Part shown: positions 35,236 through 45,900 of the stretch, one piece after another
Position numbering within the stretch: the stretch's first letter is position 1
How the letters are laid out: each line of letters opens with the position of its first letter
Assembly (NCBI GenBank): GCA_002424605.1
Contig: DIKQ01000005.1
Coordinates: 364,298 to 428,297 of the forward strand
Direction of reading: 5' to 3'
Length of the DNA: 64,000 bases
Origin: Cloacimonetes bacterium UBA5614
GTDB taxonomy: Bacteria > Cloacimonadota > Cloacimonadia > Cloacimonadales > Cloacimonadaceae
Notes under the pieces: model-generated
What the model saw: the letters and a program-made list of their open reading frames with translations, nothing else
What the model was told of the DNA's origin: nothing
Database searches by the model: none
Translations under genes and position numbers: made by a program

Positions 35236-37746
35236 TTATTGCCCGCTCATCAGTTCTATATGGACAGGCTTGATTTTCCAGATTTCATTTGCATACTGGA
35301 TGATGGCGCGGTCGGAGGAAAACTTGCCCATGCCGGCGACATTCAGGATAGCTTTCTTTGTCCATTCCAGCGGGGTTTTGTAAAGAGCGTCCACCTTGTC
35401 CTGCGTTTCCATATAGCTGCGAAAATCCGCCAGCAGGCAATAAACGTCCCCGTTTTCCAGCAGGGATTTGACAATCGGGTCAAAGATGCCCGGCTCGTTC
35501 TTGCTGAAATAATTGCCGGCTATCATATCGATTACCTGCCTGAGCTCAGCATCAGCATTGTAAAACTCGCAGGGGTTGTACCCGGCTTGTTTCAGGAAGA
35601 CCACTTCCTCTGCCGTCATGCCAAAGATAAACATGTTTTCTTCGCCGATTTCCTCTGCCATTTCCACGTTTGCACCGTCCAGGGTCCCGATAGTGAGCGC
35701 GCCGTTCAGGGCGAACTTCATATTACCCGTGCCGGAAGCTTCGTACCCGGCTGTGGAAATCTGCTCGGACAAATCTGCCGCTGGGATAATCTTCTCTGCC
35801 AGGGAAACTGAATAGTTGGGTAAAAAGACTACCTTCAGGAGGTCTTTGACTTCCCTGTCCTTGTTGATGATATCGCCGATATTGTTGATTAGTTTGATGA
35901 TGCGCTTGGCAATAAAGTAACCCGGCGCCGCTTTGCCGGAAAAGATAACAGTGCGGGGAACAAAGCCCCCATCGGGGTTTGCCTTGATTCTGTTGTAACG
36001 GGCAATCACCTGCAGTACGTTCAGCAGTTGCCTCTTGTATTCATGCATGCGTTTTACGTGGATGTCAAACAGGCTATTGGGAATGGTCCGCACTCCTGTT
36101 TCTTTGTAGATGTGTTTTGCCAGGTAGTTCTTGTTATCCAGCTTGACTTCTGCAAAGCGTTTCAGGAACTGCTCGTCATCCAGATACTTGTCAATGCCCT
36201 TGATTCTGTACAAATCCGTCAGCCAGCCGGCTCCAATATGTTCCGTAATCAGCTTGGCCATGTAGGGATTGCATTCCTTCAGCCACAAACGCTGGGTGAT
36301 ACCGTTTGTCTTGTTTTGGAACTTCTCCGGATACATTTCGTAAAAGTCCGGAAAGATGGTTTCCCTGAGGATTTTGGAGTGAAGCTCTGCCACGCCGTTT
36401 ATGGTATGGCTTCCGATAATGCTGAGCTGAGCCATGCGGATGTTTTTCTCCCTGCCTTCCTCGATTACGGACATCTTGCTCATCTTGGTCAGGTCGCCGG
36501 GATACGTGCGTGTGACTTCTCCCAGCAGGTAATTGTTTATCTGGTATATCAGCATCAGGTGTCTGGGAAGCAGTTCTTCAAAAATGCTTACTGACCATTT
36601 TTCCTGGGCTTCCGGCATGATGGTATGGTTTGTGTAGGCAAAGGTTTTTCGGGTGATTTCCCAGGCAATTTCAAAGCTGATATTCTTTTCGTCAATCAGA
36701 ATCCTCATCAGTTCCGGGATGGCAATGGCGGGATGGGTATCGTTCAGCTGAATGGCAATCTTGTCAGGGAAGTTCTTATAGCTGTCGTTATCCAGTTTCC
36801 AGTCTGCCAGGATATTCTGCAGAGTGGCGGAAACGAAGAAGTATTCCTGTTTGAGGCGCAGGATTTTGCCCAGGTGCTGGTTGTCATTGGGATATAGCAC
36901 CTTGGAGATATTCTCTGAAACGTCTTTGCGTTCCACGGCTTTCACATAGTCGCCGCTGTTGAAATAGTCAAAGTCAAATTCGTCCGTGGCTGTTGCCTGC
37001 CAGAGACGCAGGTTATTGACCGTGTTTGTCTTGTAACCGGGAATCGGGATATCCCACGCTACTGCCATCACGTCATCGGTATCCACCCAGCGATGGGTGT
37101 ACCTGCCGTCTTTTTGCTCTTCGGTAATGACCCTGCCGCCAAAACGGACCCTGTAGGTGATGTCCGGCCTGTGAATTTCCCAGGGGCAACCGTTTTTGAG
37201 CCAGTGGTCCGGAATTTCGACCTGGTAGCCCTGTTTGATAAGCTGTTTGAAAATGCCGAATTCATAGCGGATGCCATATCCGTAGGCGGGGTATTCCTGG
37301 GTTGCCAGTGAATCCAGATAGCAGGCAGCCAGGCGTCCCAAGCCTCCGTTGCCCAGACCCATGTCCGGTTCCAGGTCTTCAATCTCTTCCAGGTCATAAT
37401 TCATCTCTTTGAGCATGTCCCGGCAATCCTCGTAAAGGTCCAGATTGATGAGGGCATTGCTCAGAAGCCTGCCGATGAGGAATTCCATCGAGAGATAACA
37501 GACTTTTTTGACGTTGCGTTTACGGTATTCATACTGGGTGCGCAGCCAGCGTTCAATCAGCCGGTCTCGCAGGGACAAAGACAGGGCGCAATAGATGTCC
37601 CAGTCCTTGACGGTGGTTGTATCTTTGATCAGAGAATATTCCAGATGACTCAGGAACAGCGATTTCAAATCGTGTTTGCACTTTGTATCCTTGTCGCTGA
37701 AGAATATGCTCTTATAATCGTTTTTCTGTATGTAGCCTTCTTTCAT
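35236..37746 (-). CDS. glgP: Glycogen/starch/alpha-glucan phosphorylase
   Basis: The 836-residue enzyme releases glucose 1-phosphate from alpha-1,4-glucan ends. The PLP-binding lysine lies in EASGTGNMKFALNGALTIG (about K677). Other hallmarks are GNGGLGRLAACYLDS, the catalytic-site KRMHEYKRQLLN and QLNDTHPAIAIPELMR. Length equals classical GT35 phosphorylases, not the shorter MalP-like forms. It supplies the pfkA glycolytic step with hexose from storage glucan. It is in a minus-strand series with typA upstream. Confidence 0.97.
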   Translation of the reverse strand: MKEGYIQKNDYKSIFFSDKDTKCKHDLKSLFLSHLEYSLIKDTTTVKDWDIYCALSLSLRDRLIERWLRTQYEYRKRNVKKVCYLSMEFLIGRLLSNALINLDLYEDCRDMLKEMNYDLEEIEDLEPDMGLGNGGLGRLAACYLDSLATQEYPAYGYGIRYEFGIFKQLIKQGYQVEIPDHWLKNGCPWEIHRPDITYRVRFGGRVITEEQKDGRYTHRWVDTDDVMAVAWDIPIPGYKTNTVNNLRLWQATATDEFDFDYFNSGDYVKAVERKDVSENISKVLYPNDNQHLGKILRLKQEYFFVSATLQNILADWKLDNDSYKNFPDKIAIQLNDTHPAIAIPELMRILIDEKNISFEIAWEITRKTFAYTNHTIMPEAQEKWSVSIFEELLPRHLMLIYQINNYLLGEVTRTYPGDLTKMSKMSVIEEGREKNIRMAQLSIIGSHTINGVAELHSKILRETIFPDFYEMYPEKFQNKTNGITQRLWLKECNPYMAKLITEHIGAGWLTDLYRIKGIDKYLDDEQFLKRFAEVKLDNKNYLAKHIYKETGVRTIPNSLFDIHVKRMHEYKRQLLNVLQVIARYNRIKANPDGGFVPRTVIFSGKAAPGYFIAKRIIKLINNIGDIINKDREVKDLLKVVFLPNYSVSLAEKIIPAADLSEQISTAGYEASGTGNMKFALNGALTIGTLDGANVEMAEEIGEENMFIFGMTAEEVVFLKQAGYNPCEFYNADAELRQVIDMIAGNYFSKNEPGIFDPIVKSLLENGDVYCLLADFRSYMETQDKVDALYKTPLEWTKKAILNVAGMGKFSSDRAIIQYANEIWKIKPVHIELMSGQ

Positions 37747-37895
37747 TTATTTATCCCGAACAATCCGAATCCTGTTTTTCCTTTCTATTTTGTTGCCGCA
37801 CATTGTTATGCAATTTTCTGACCTTAAACATCGGATTGAATAATCGGTCAATATCTATTTCTCCGGCCACGGGTGTACCGATGGGTAAAAATCAG

Positions 37896-39707
37896 TTATT
37901 CCGCCTTGTTTTCAGCGCGTTTCCTATCCGTGTGATGCAGGATTTTTTTCCTGAGTCTGATGCTGTCCGGAGTGATTTCCAGCAGTTCGTCATCACCCAC
38001 ATATTCGATAGCCTGTTCCAGAGTGAAGATGCGGGGCGGTATCAGTTTCATGGCGTCGTCTTTGCCCGCTGCTCGGTTATTGGTAAGTTTCTTGCCCCGG
38101 CAGACATTAATGACCAGGTCGTTATCCTTGCTGTGCTGTCCCACAATCATCCCTGCATAAACTTCCGTATTGGGATGGATGAAAAACCACCCGCGCGGCT
38201 GGAAGGCATTCAGGGAATAGCCCAGCGCAATGCCTGTTTCCATGGCAATCATGGAACCGTGGCTGGAACCCTGGATTTCGCCTTTGTAGAAATCGTATTC
38301 GAAAAAGCACTGATTGAGGATGCCGGTGCCACGTGTCTCTGTCAGGAACTCGTTGCGGAAACCGATTAAACCGCGGGCAGGAACCTTGAATTCCAGCCGG
38401 CTGTAGCCGTCCACCGCTGCTGTCATATGGTAAAGCTCGCCTTTGCGGTTGCCCATCATTTCAATGACTTTTCCCACAAATTCCTCGGCTACATCTACAA
38501 TCGCCAGTTCTATCGGCTCTGTAACCTTTCCGTCTTTTTCGTGGAAAATCACTCTTGGTTTGGATACCGCAAATTCATAGCCTTCCCTCCGCATGTTTTC
38601 CATCAGGATAGCCAGCTGCAATTCGCCCCGTCCCTTTACCGTAAAGGTGTCTGAACTGTCCGTCTTTTCCACTATCAGGGAGACGTTTGTCTGCAGTTCT
38701 TTTTGCAGTCTTTCCCAGATTTTGTTGGAAGTGACCCATTTACCGCTCCTGCCAAGGAAGGGGGAATCGTTTATCATAAATTCTATGGCAATGGTGGGCT
38801 CGTCAATGCTGATGCTGGGAAGGGCGACGGGATTGTCTTTGTTGGAGACTGTTTCGCCCACATCGATTTCATCCAGCCCGGCTATTGAGATGATGTCTCC
38901 TGCGTATGCTCTCTTGATTTCTTTCTTTTGCAGGCCGGAATAGGTGAAGACATTGGTCACTTTGTAGAGTTTTTTATCGCCGTTGCGTTTCAGCAGCATC
39001 ACTTCATCGCTGGTATGCAGGACTCCGCTGTGAATTTTGCCGGTGCCCATTTTCCCCAGGTAATTGTCATATTCAATGGCGGAAACCAGCATCTGGAAGG
39101 GTTGTTTTCTGTCGCCTGAAGCGTCCGGGACTTCCCTGATAATCATATCCAGCAGGGGAAAGATATTTTGGGGCTCATCTATCAGTTCATTAACCGCATA
39201 GCCCTCTTTGGCGGAAGTGTAGATGACCGGAAAGTCCAGTTGCTCATGATGGGCGTTCAGCTCCACAAAAAGGTCGAATATCATATCCAGCACGTCATGC
39301 GCCCTGGCGTTGTGACGGTCTATCTTATTGATTACCACGATGGGTTTGAGACCCAGTTCCAGCGCATTTTTGAGCACGTATTTGGTCTGGGGCATGGGGC
39401 CTTCAAAGGCGTCAACCAGCAACAACACCGAATCCACCATCTTCATGATTCTCTGCACTTCCCCGCCGAAATCGGAGTGTCCGGGTGTGTCCACCAGATT
39501 GATTTTGTAATCTTTATAGGTGAGCGAGGCGCTTTTGGAGAAGATTGTGATGCCGCGCTCCTTTTCTATGTCGTTGGAATCCATGATTCTTTCCACTACT
39601 TTCTCATTGTCCCTGAAAACGCCTGCCTGGCGGAGAATCGCGTCCACCAGAGTCGTCTTGCCGTGGTCAACATGCGCTATAATCGCTATGTTCTTGATTT
39701 TCTGCAT
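37896..39707 (-). CDS. typA: Translational GTPase TypA/BipA
   Basis: The 603-residue GTPase has G1 AHVDHGKT (11-18), switch [13 protein letters not shown]3 [13 protein letters not shown]4 NKIDR and the BipA-specific C-terminal domain ([36 protein letters not shown]). It binds ribosomes and helps 50S assembly and growth under stress. The ATG follows AGGATATTT in the upstream gap. No partner gene is nearby. Confidence 0.96.
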   Translation of the reverse strand: MQKIKNIAIIAHVDHGKTTLVDAILRQAGVFRDNEKVVERIMDSNDIEKERGITIFSKSASLTYKDYKINLVDTPGHSDFGGEVQRIMKMVDSVLLLVDAFEGPMPQTKYVLKNALELGLKPIVVINKIDRHNARAHDVLDMIFDLFVELNAHHEQLDFPVIYTSAKEGYAVNELIDEPQNIFPLLDMIIREVPDASGDRKQPFQMLVSAIEYDNYLGKMGTGKIHSGVLHTSDEVMLLKRNGDKKLYKVTNVFTYSGLQKKEIKRAYAGDIISIAGLDEIDVGETVSNKDNPVALPSISIDEPTIAIEFMINDSPFLGRSGKWVTSNKIWERLQKELQTNVSLIVEKTDSSDTFTVKGRGELQLAILMENMRREGYEFAVSKPRVIFHEKDGKVTEPIELAIVDVAEEFVGKVIEMMGNRKGELYHMTAAVDGYSRLEFKVPARGLIGFRNEFLTETRGTGILNQCFFEYDFYKGEIQGSSHGSMIAMETGIALGYSLNAFQPRGWFFIHPNTEVYAGMIVGQHSKDNDLVINVCRGKKLTNNRAAGKDDAMKLIPPRIFTLEQAIEYVGDDELLEITPDSIRLRKKILHHTDRKRAENKAE

Positions 39708-39924
39708 CGTAAATATCCTATTTTATGTCAATTATGTAGCCACAATCCTGATGGGGCTGTTAACGTCAATGCGCAATGATAAAAGCCTGCAACGGATAGC
39801 ATAATAGGCGTTATCTGAAACCAACCGGAGGGGAATGATTGCCTGACGCAGTCTGAACCAGCATAGTTAGATTCAGCTTTGTAATAATCGGGCAATGGTG
39901 ACTGGTCAGTCATATAATGACGGC

Positions 39925-40115
39925 AGAGCATAGGCAGGGGTGCAAACCCCTGTTTGATGCGCCTCAACAAACGAACCCCACAGGGGTGGCATAAATACTA
40001 TCCATATCTGTCATCCCTGCGGGGTTAGCTTCGTTTTATCATTATCCCCGGGGTTTTCACCCCAGGCTATGTTATCTCACTCCTGCGGAGTTGTTTTACA
40101 AATTGTTTGATGCTG
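39925..40115. repeat. Cluster of GC-rich CCCCTG/CAGGGG repeats
   Basis: A series of short GC-rich inverted motifs, including CAGGGGT-GCAA-ACCCCTG at 39935-39952, ACCCCACAGGGGTGG, CCCTGCGGGGTTAG and CCCCGGGGTTTTCACCCC followed by AGGCTATG, resembles a dispersed intergenic repeat known by sight from many environmental genomes. No coding potential. The rest of the typA upstream gap (39708-39924 and 40116-40186) shows nothing clear. Confidence 0.6.
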
Positions 40116-40186
40116 AAAGTCACTTCCTCTGCATGTTGGTAAACATATGTTTCCACCCTTCACCGCTCCCTTTTACCATTATGCTT

Positions 40187-40285
40187 TAAGAGTATATCTG
40201 CCATATATCCACAGTATATTATCTGGATATAAGTATCCTGCAACTATCCTGTAACTATCCTGCAACCATACTGTAACCACCCTGC
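40187..40285. repeat. 11-bp phased inverted-tandem element, copy 5
   Basis: Nine consecutive 11-bp units: TAAGAGTATAT, CTGCCATATAT, CCACAGTATAT, TATCTGGATAT, then AAGTATCCTGC, AACTATCCTGT, AACTATCCTGC, AACCATACTGT and AACCACCCTGC, followed by GGATATTAGG. The first four end in ATAT and include GGATAT; the last five carry the inverted TATCCTG. It is the longest copy and the most AT-rich. It is followed by about 150 bases (40286-40438) with nothing recognisable. Confidence 0.82.
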
Positions 40286-40438
40286 GGATATTAGGTGTGA
40301 AGTAAGCGGGAAGCGGGAGAATTCGGAGGGGTAAAACATACAGGAGAAAATCTGGAAAAACAGGGATACTAAATCTCAAAAATCGGGGGGAAAAGACACT
40401 TAAGCACAAAGGAGACAGGGTTGTGGAGGGAGTATTGT

Positions 40439-41410
40439 TTATTCAGGCGGATTGCCAAACGCACTTTGCAGGACAGGGTAAAAGTCGGCTATAGTTCGGT
40501 ATTTGTCCCTGCAATTGTCGTAGTCTTTCAAAACGCCGAACATCTGTTCTGCCTTGGGGGCTTTGTTTCGCCGGGAATTGGTGAAATACAATTCATTATC
40601 GCTGTCATCGGAGAGTCCGATACTGTGGCATAATCTGTGAGTTACAGCCCAGATAATGCTTTCGTTCAATGCGCAATACCAGGTCATCTGCTCTTCGTTA
40701 GCAAGCGTCTCATCCGGAAACAGCTTATCTGACAACGGGTTGATGACAGAATGCATAAATTCATGCCAGATGGTGTGATAGAGATTCAGCTTCAGGCATT
40801 TGTTTCTCTGCCCGACCTGCAGCCAATGCCTGCTGCAAAAGCTGTAAACCTGCCGGTTGTCCATATCCCCGGTCCAAACCCCGAAAGATGACTTGAGAAG
40901 GTTCATCAGGCGGAAATTGACTTTGCCAACTTTCAGGCCTATGTAATCTTCCAGAATGGACTGCAGGGGATGTTCTGCTATAAGACCATTCAGCAGTGCC
41001 AGAAAATCGCGGTTCTCTTGAAGTGACTGCGTGTAGTAATCGCTGAACCTGCTGGCGGTGTAAAAGTCCCGGAGGTGAGAGACAAAATCAAACATGAGCA
41101 ACTTTTCATCCGGTGATAGGAATTGAACTCCGTCTTTCCCAAAATACGAATCCACCAGATGGATATCCTCGGTCAGATGAATTGCCAGACGGGGAATTTC
41201 GTCCCACCAGATTCCCAAATCCCACAAGGCGGGATATGCAGCAACCGCAGGATGATTAACGAACCCTGCAAACCGCTGATTGAGGGCATCTGAACCCAAA
41301 TCTTCACTGCTGACGACTATGCGATGCTTTTGCATTTCGGCAAGGTAAATAACGGTGGAAATGAGTTCCACCCGAATGTCGGTAGTAAATTTATCAGCGC
41401 TGCCTGTCAT
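40439..41410 (-). CDS. DUF4932-like putative zinc metallopeptidase
   Basis: The 323-residue protein carries a zincin motif WHEFMH (H216, E217, H220) followed by NPLSDKL and, about 30 residues on, a helix NESIIWAVTHRL whose glutamate could be the third zinc ligand (gluzincin-like). This pattern matches the poorly known DUF4932 family. No signal peptide is visible, so it is probably cytoplasmic. It starts directly after the pfkA stop (two bases between), which indicates co-transcription. Peptidase activity is inferred from the motif only. Confidence 0.78.
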   Translation of the reverse strand: MTGSADKFTTDIRVELISTVIYLAEMQKHRIVVSSEDLGSDALNQRFAGFVNHPAVAAYPALWDLGIWWDEIPRLAIHLTEDIHLVDSYFGKDGVQFLSPDEKLLMFDFVSHLRDFYTASRFSDYYTQSLQENRDFLALLNGLIAEHPLQSILEDYIGLKVGKVNFRLMNLLKSSFGVWTGDMDNRQVYSFCSRHWLQVGQRNKCLKLNLYHTIWHEFMHSVINPLSDKLFPDETLANEEQMTWYCALNESIIWAVTHRLCHSIGLSDDSDNELYFTNSRRNKAPKAEQMFGVLKDYDNCRDKYRTIADFYPVLQSAFGNPPE

Positions 41411-41412
41411 GG

Positions 41413-42510
41413 TTAATCACCGAAACAGACGCCAAGACCCCTGGCCGTGCGGACAAGATTGGAATCTATATCGACAAAATTATACTGGCTGATGGCTTCC
41501 TTGATGGGCACGGCTACAATGTCCGGATGACGGTAAGCGACCATGTGCCCCCACTTCTGCTGGAGAACGAGCTCAAATGCCTTGATGCCAAACTGGGAGG
41601 CAAGGATGCGGTCAAAGGCATTGGGACGTCCCCCGCGCTGTAAATGGCCGAGAATGGTCTCCCGGATTTCCACTTCGCAACCCGCTGCCTTGAGTTGGGC
41701 GGAAAGCTTCAGACCCGCTCCACCCAGATGTATCTTCATCGCGCCCGGTTCCAGGCATGCCTCATAAGTCATTTCTCCGTCCACCGCTTTGGCACCCTCT
41801 GCCACTACGATGATGGCAAAGCCCTTGCCGGCATCTATCCTGCGGTTGATGGCATTCATAACACTGCTCACTTTATAAGGAATTTCCGGAATCAGGCAGA
41901 CCTCCGCCCCTCCTGCAATCGCTGAGTGCAAGGCAATCCAGCCGGCATAGCGTCCCATCACTTCCAGTATCAGGATACGGTGATGGCTGGCGGCAGTGGT
42001 GACCAGCTTGTCCACGGCATCGGTGGCAACATCCACCGCGGTCTGGAAACCGAAGGTGAAGTCCGTGGCGGATAAATCATTATCTATGGTTTTGGGCACG
42101 CCGATGATGGGACAGCCCTTTTCAAAAAGCTTTTGGGAGATGGATTGGGAACCCTCGCCCCCGATGTTGATGACCGCCTCGATGTTTTGGTATAGCAGAC
42201 GCTGGAGTAAATCGTCGGAGCGGTCAACTTCGCTGACAGTGCCGTCTGGATTCTTCACAGGCCAGGCAAAGGGTCCGCCCTTGTTGGTGGTCCCGATGAT
42301 GGTGCCGCCTTTGACATGGATGCCCGCAACCTTGTCCTCGGTGAGTTCCACGATTTTCATAGGTTCCGTCAGGATGCCGTTGAAGGCGTCAATGCTGCCC
42401 AAAACTTCCCAGTCACGCTCCTGCCCGGCTCTCTTGACAATGGCGCGGATAACGGCATTCAAACCGGGGCAATCACCGCCCCCCGTGGTAATCAGCAAAC
42501 GTTTTTTCAT
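41413..42510 (-). CDS. pfkA: 6-phosphofructokinase
   Basis: The 365-residue enzyme has the PFK motifs GGGDCPGLN (10-18), GGEGS (117-121), PKTIDND (139-145), and LGHLQRGGRPNAFDR near the effector/substrate site. Gly120 in the first block favours ATP as donor, while Lys140 is what PPi-dependent enzymes have; this mixture occurs in the group sometimes called clade X. Glu119 in place of the usual Asp is notable. The likely reaction is fructose 6-phosphate to fructose 1,6-bisphosphate, with the donor uncertain. GGGAG lies six bases before the ATG. Confidence 0.93.
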   Translation of the reverse strand: MKKRLLITTGGGDCPGLNAVIRAIVKRAGQERDWEVLGSIDAFNGILTEPMKIVELTEDKVAGIHVKGGTIIGTTNKGGPFAWPVKNPDGTVSEVDRSDDLLQRLLYQNIEAVINIGGEGSQSISQKLFEKGCPIIGVPKTIDNDLSATDFTFGFQTAVDVATDAVDKLVTTAASHHRILILEVMGRYAGWIALHSAIAGGAEVCLIPEIPYKVSSVMNAINRRIDAGKGFAIIVVAEGAKAVDGEMTYEACLEPGAMKIHLGGAGLKLSAQLKAAGCEVEIRETILGHLQRGGRPNAFDRILASQFGIKAFELVLQQKWGHMVAYRHPDIVAVPIKEAISQYNFVDIDSNLVRTARGLGVCFGD

Positions 42511-42585
42511 ATAATACTCCCTGATGCTTAGCTATCCGGCATACGGTTACAGTCAAGGATAAAACGTTAGTACGACCAAGACCGC

Positions 42586-42700
42586 GTTGCACAGGAACGA
42601 CGGGCAATGTGGCTTAGATATTTATCTGAGCGGTGGAAAGATGAATAACTGTCCTACATATTTTAGAAAACTGGATACCTGCCTGCACAGGTAAGACGGC
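42586..42700. repeat. dRS3-like dispersed repeats
   Basis: Two related degenerate copies lie here. At 42671-42700 ACCTG-CCTGCA-CAGGT is followed by AAGACGGCGCAATG, and at 42586-42610 TTGCACAGGAACGACGGGCAATG repeats the right part. They resemble the hairpin-containing repeats at 571-607 and 61322-61401. Confidence 0.6.
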
Positions 42701-42718
42701 GCAATGAGTTACGGTAGT

Positions 42719-42826
42719 TGTAACATAGGATTGCATCCTGTTTTTATATGAGTTTTGCAACCTCATGCAATTTAGTGGCACGGTTGGAAACCATGCCGTA
42801 TAACAGCTTGGGAAAGCTATGTTACA
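42719..42826. mobile_element. 108-bp MITE-like element, copy A
   Basis: The element has perfect 10-bp terminal inverted repeats, TGTAACATAG and CTATGTTACA, and several internal small hairpins (GGAT/ATCC, ATGAG/CTCAT, GGCA/TGCC, AGCTT/AAGCT). A second copy of identical length and about 94% identity lies at 46134-46241 in the same orientation; the two flank the secreted-protein gene. There is no room for a transposase, so it would have to be moved in trans, or it may be a structured RNA or protein-binding element. Confidence 0.78.
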
Positions 42827-42848
42827 TAAGGGCAGGATACCTTTATGC

Positions 42849-42879
42849 AAAAAGAACCCTGCCCGTTACAGGCAGGGTT
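42849..42879 (-). terminator. Terminator of the secreted lectin-like gene
   Basis: On the minus strand AACCCTGCC (42871-42879) pairs with GGCAGGGTT (42855-42863) in a 9-bp stem with a 7-base loop, followed by CTTTTTG. It ends transcription of the gene at 42901. Confidence 0.85.
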
Positions 42880-42900
42880 ATCAATGAAAGAAAAGGTGTG

Positions 42901-45900
42901 TTACTGCTTAAAAGGATTGATAAGTTTGCGGTGCAGTTCTCCGTATTTCCAATCCGGTTTGGAACTGACCAGCGCTCTGGTCTCTCCCAAATCCCCGCCA
43001 TAAGCAGTAACAATGTAGAAAAGCCGGTTTACGGGTTGGAAATAGGCAGCCCACTGATGCGTAAAGTTGTTGGTAGTGGAGATTGCCAGAAAGTCAAAGT
43101 CGCTCAAAGGCAGAGGTCTCTCGCTTTTGTAAATCACGTAACAGCTTGGTGTACCTGTGGTGCCGTAAAGCGTTTCCGTAACAGGGCTCCAGTTCAGCTC
43201 CACATGCCGGTTGTTTATGATGTCCAAAGTAAGGTTGTCCGGTGCCCTGAACCTGAACAAACTGGCAATGATTTCCTCGGATGGCTCGCTTTCATTGCCC
43301 ACCCAGTCGATTGCGGTCACTCTGTAATAAACAAAAGTGCTGTCCAGAGGCGTGAAAGACCTGTCTATGTAACTGAGAGTGTTGGCATTAACGGTACTCA
43401 GCAATCGCCAGCTCGTCTCATCCCTGCCCTTGCGGTAGATTTTGTAGAAATGCACGCTGTCCGACACCGCATTAGCAGACCAGGTAAGGGCAATCTGGTT
43501 GGCATCGGTCTGGTCGATGTTGTTATGCAAACCTTGTACATCCATAGGTGGAGTAATATCTACGTTTATTCTAACGGGAATTTCGATACTATCATTCGGA
43601 ACGATAGCATTAGAAATTAGTAGAATTGCAGTATCGTAGACACCATCTTGAAGATTATTGCAATAGGCTTGTAAAGTATGATTATAATTCGAATTAGCTT
43701 CAAGAATACCTGTATTGGGGATGAATGTCAATATTGATTGTGTATATGGATTATCTATCTCCAGAATGTGTTTTATTGGTATTCCATCAAAACTATGGTC
43801 GTTCTTTTGATCGTTCCAAAAACCAATCCCACCATAATTTATCTCTGCATAGTCTTCACCATCTTCATAATTATCTGGCTGCTCAGGCCACCATCGTGTA
43901 AATATCAATGGCTCTGAGGTTACCCACTTAAAAACTCCCTCTTGTTCCTGGTCGGTTAGTCCAATCCAAGCTTGCTGTGAATATCTTGACGCTAAGAAGG
44001 AGTTTTCCTCCATGCTTGAAATAGTTGCTAAATGTCCTCCAATTGAAGTACAAGATGCATTTGCCTGTGTCCAGGATGATGTATAATCGCTAAGGTAATA
44101 GTGATGATAATTATGCTCCCCTAAGAATGAATATCCGACAATAGGATTAGATGGATTATAATCAGATAACGAATCTTTCCCCTTCAACTGATACGTCAAC
44201 TTACCTTGACCGACATTCTCAATACTAAACAAGGATTCTCTAAGTCTATTTTCCTGATTTACATTTATAGTAACAGCGCCTAAGTTTATCTGTGGGACTG
44301 GTGGTAACACATTTACGGTAACCAGTATCTCATGATTAGGATTATGAACGTCGTTAGTGGCAATGAACAAAGTATCTATATATGAGCCAACAGATAAATC
44401 ACTATCATACAAAGTGATTTGAATGCTTTGTTGGTCGTTAGGTTCAATAGTGCCGTACAATGGATAAAACCTATATTTATCGGTTATGGCATAACTACCT
44501 GAAGTTGATTGTTCACTGTAAATTTGCATTACTTCATTTTCTGAGAGAGCTCTATTATAGATCATAATATCATCAATCTTACCATCCCAATAGTAACCTC
44601 CACTATAATATTTGCCTATATACATGTCCTCCCCATAATTGCTTGTTCCGCCGCATTCGTTCTGACCGTATAGTATTCCATCCATGAATATTGATTTTGT
44701 ATTTGAATGTACTGTAGCGACTATATGATGCCAACTGTTTGTTGTGTATGGAGCAATAAGAGTTGCGCCTGATGATGAATAAAACCTTACTTGTGGTTGA
44801 TTTTCAGTATCTCCAAACAGAGACCAGCCTCCATACCTCGATACTATTCCTGGAGCATAAGAAATAGTTCTTTGTAAAACCCAACAACTAATTGTCATTT
44901 CAGACTCAAATTGTATATTATTGTTAAAATAAAGAAATGAGCTCGACCCATTGAAATCGAGAGCGCTATTAGGGGTTCCGAACCTATCAGAGGTAAATAC
45001 TGCATCATTGTTTATAGCATCGAATTCTTGATTACCTGTTTCATTAACTGAATTACCATTAAAAGAATATTGTGCTATCAGGCCATCTAAATCACCAGAA
45101 CATCCACTGATATTCCAATTCAAAGGATAATTACCTGTATTAGTTATTGTGATATATGTAGAATCTGAATATCCATAACCAACATTAAATGTTATTTCAA
45201 TTGGTGAAATCACTGCTTGTGGTTGTAAATGGCTTGATACTTCATTGGAGAATTCACTTTCATTGGTTTGAAGACTTACTGCCTTAATCCTGTAAAAATA
45301 ATCCGTGTTAGCCTCGGCGTTTGTATCGATAAACTGGGTCTCTGAGCCTGAGATTTCAATTAGCATAGTAGTGGCAGGGCTGGTGGTATCACGATAAATC
45401 TTGTAGGTCAGGAAATCCTGATTTGCTGCTTCGTCCCAATACAGGATGATTTCGTTTACATTTCCCATAGCAGTAAAACCTGTGGGAATGGCCGGAGGGA
45501 CATCATCATATACGAAGAAATTATCCACATATTGGACCACATTAGCACCCAGCCCGGCGCGGAAAGTAAACCTGTAGAAAGAGTTAACTACTATCCCCTG
45601 GATATTTTCGGCACAGAGAACGCCATTCAGCCAGACAGAAAACCTGTCTGTATCCAGGTCAACCTTCAGTTTTACCGTATTCCAGGAATTGAAAGCTATG
45701 TTTTGCAGGATGATGGGGTTGGACATAGTCCCGTCCACATCATAACAAAGGTTGCCCGCATCATCAACTATCAGGTGGGTTGCGACCCCTGTTGGGAAAG
45801 CGTCTGCATACCAGTCGTTGCTCTGAATGAGCCAATCATACTGGACATAGTAAACTCCGGAAGCAATATCAGGAAATTCGCGGCGGATGCCCTTGCCGTT

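Noticed and set aside
39935..39952. Hairpin CAGGGGT/ACCCCTG as a terminator for an upstream gene
   Set aside because: No U-tract follows on either strand, and it belongs to a cluster of similar GC-rich repeats beyond the typA start.
40187..40285. Possible CRISPR array because of regular short tandem repeats
   Set aside because: Units are 11 bp and contiguous with no spacers, and no cas genes are in the window.
42614..42850. Minus-strand frame of 78 codons, with a relative at 46077-46271
   Set aside because: Both frames are translations of the 108-bp repeat copies; similarity between them is due to the repeat.
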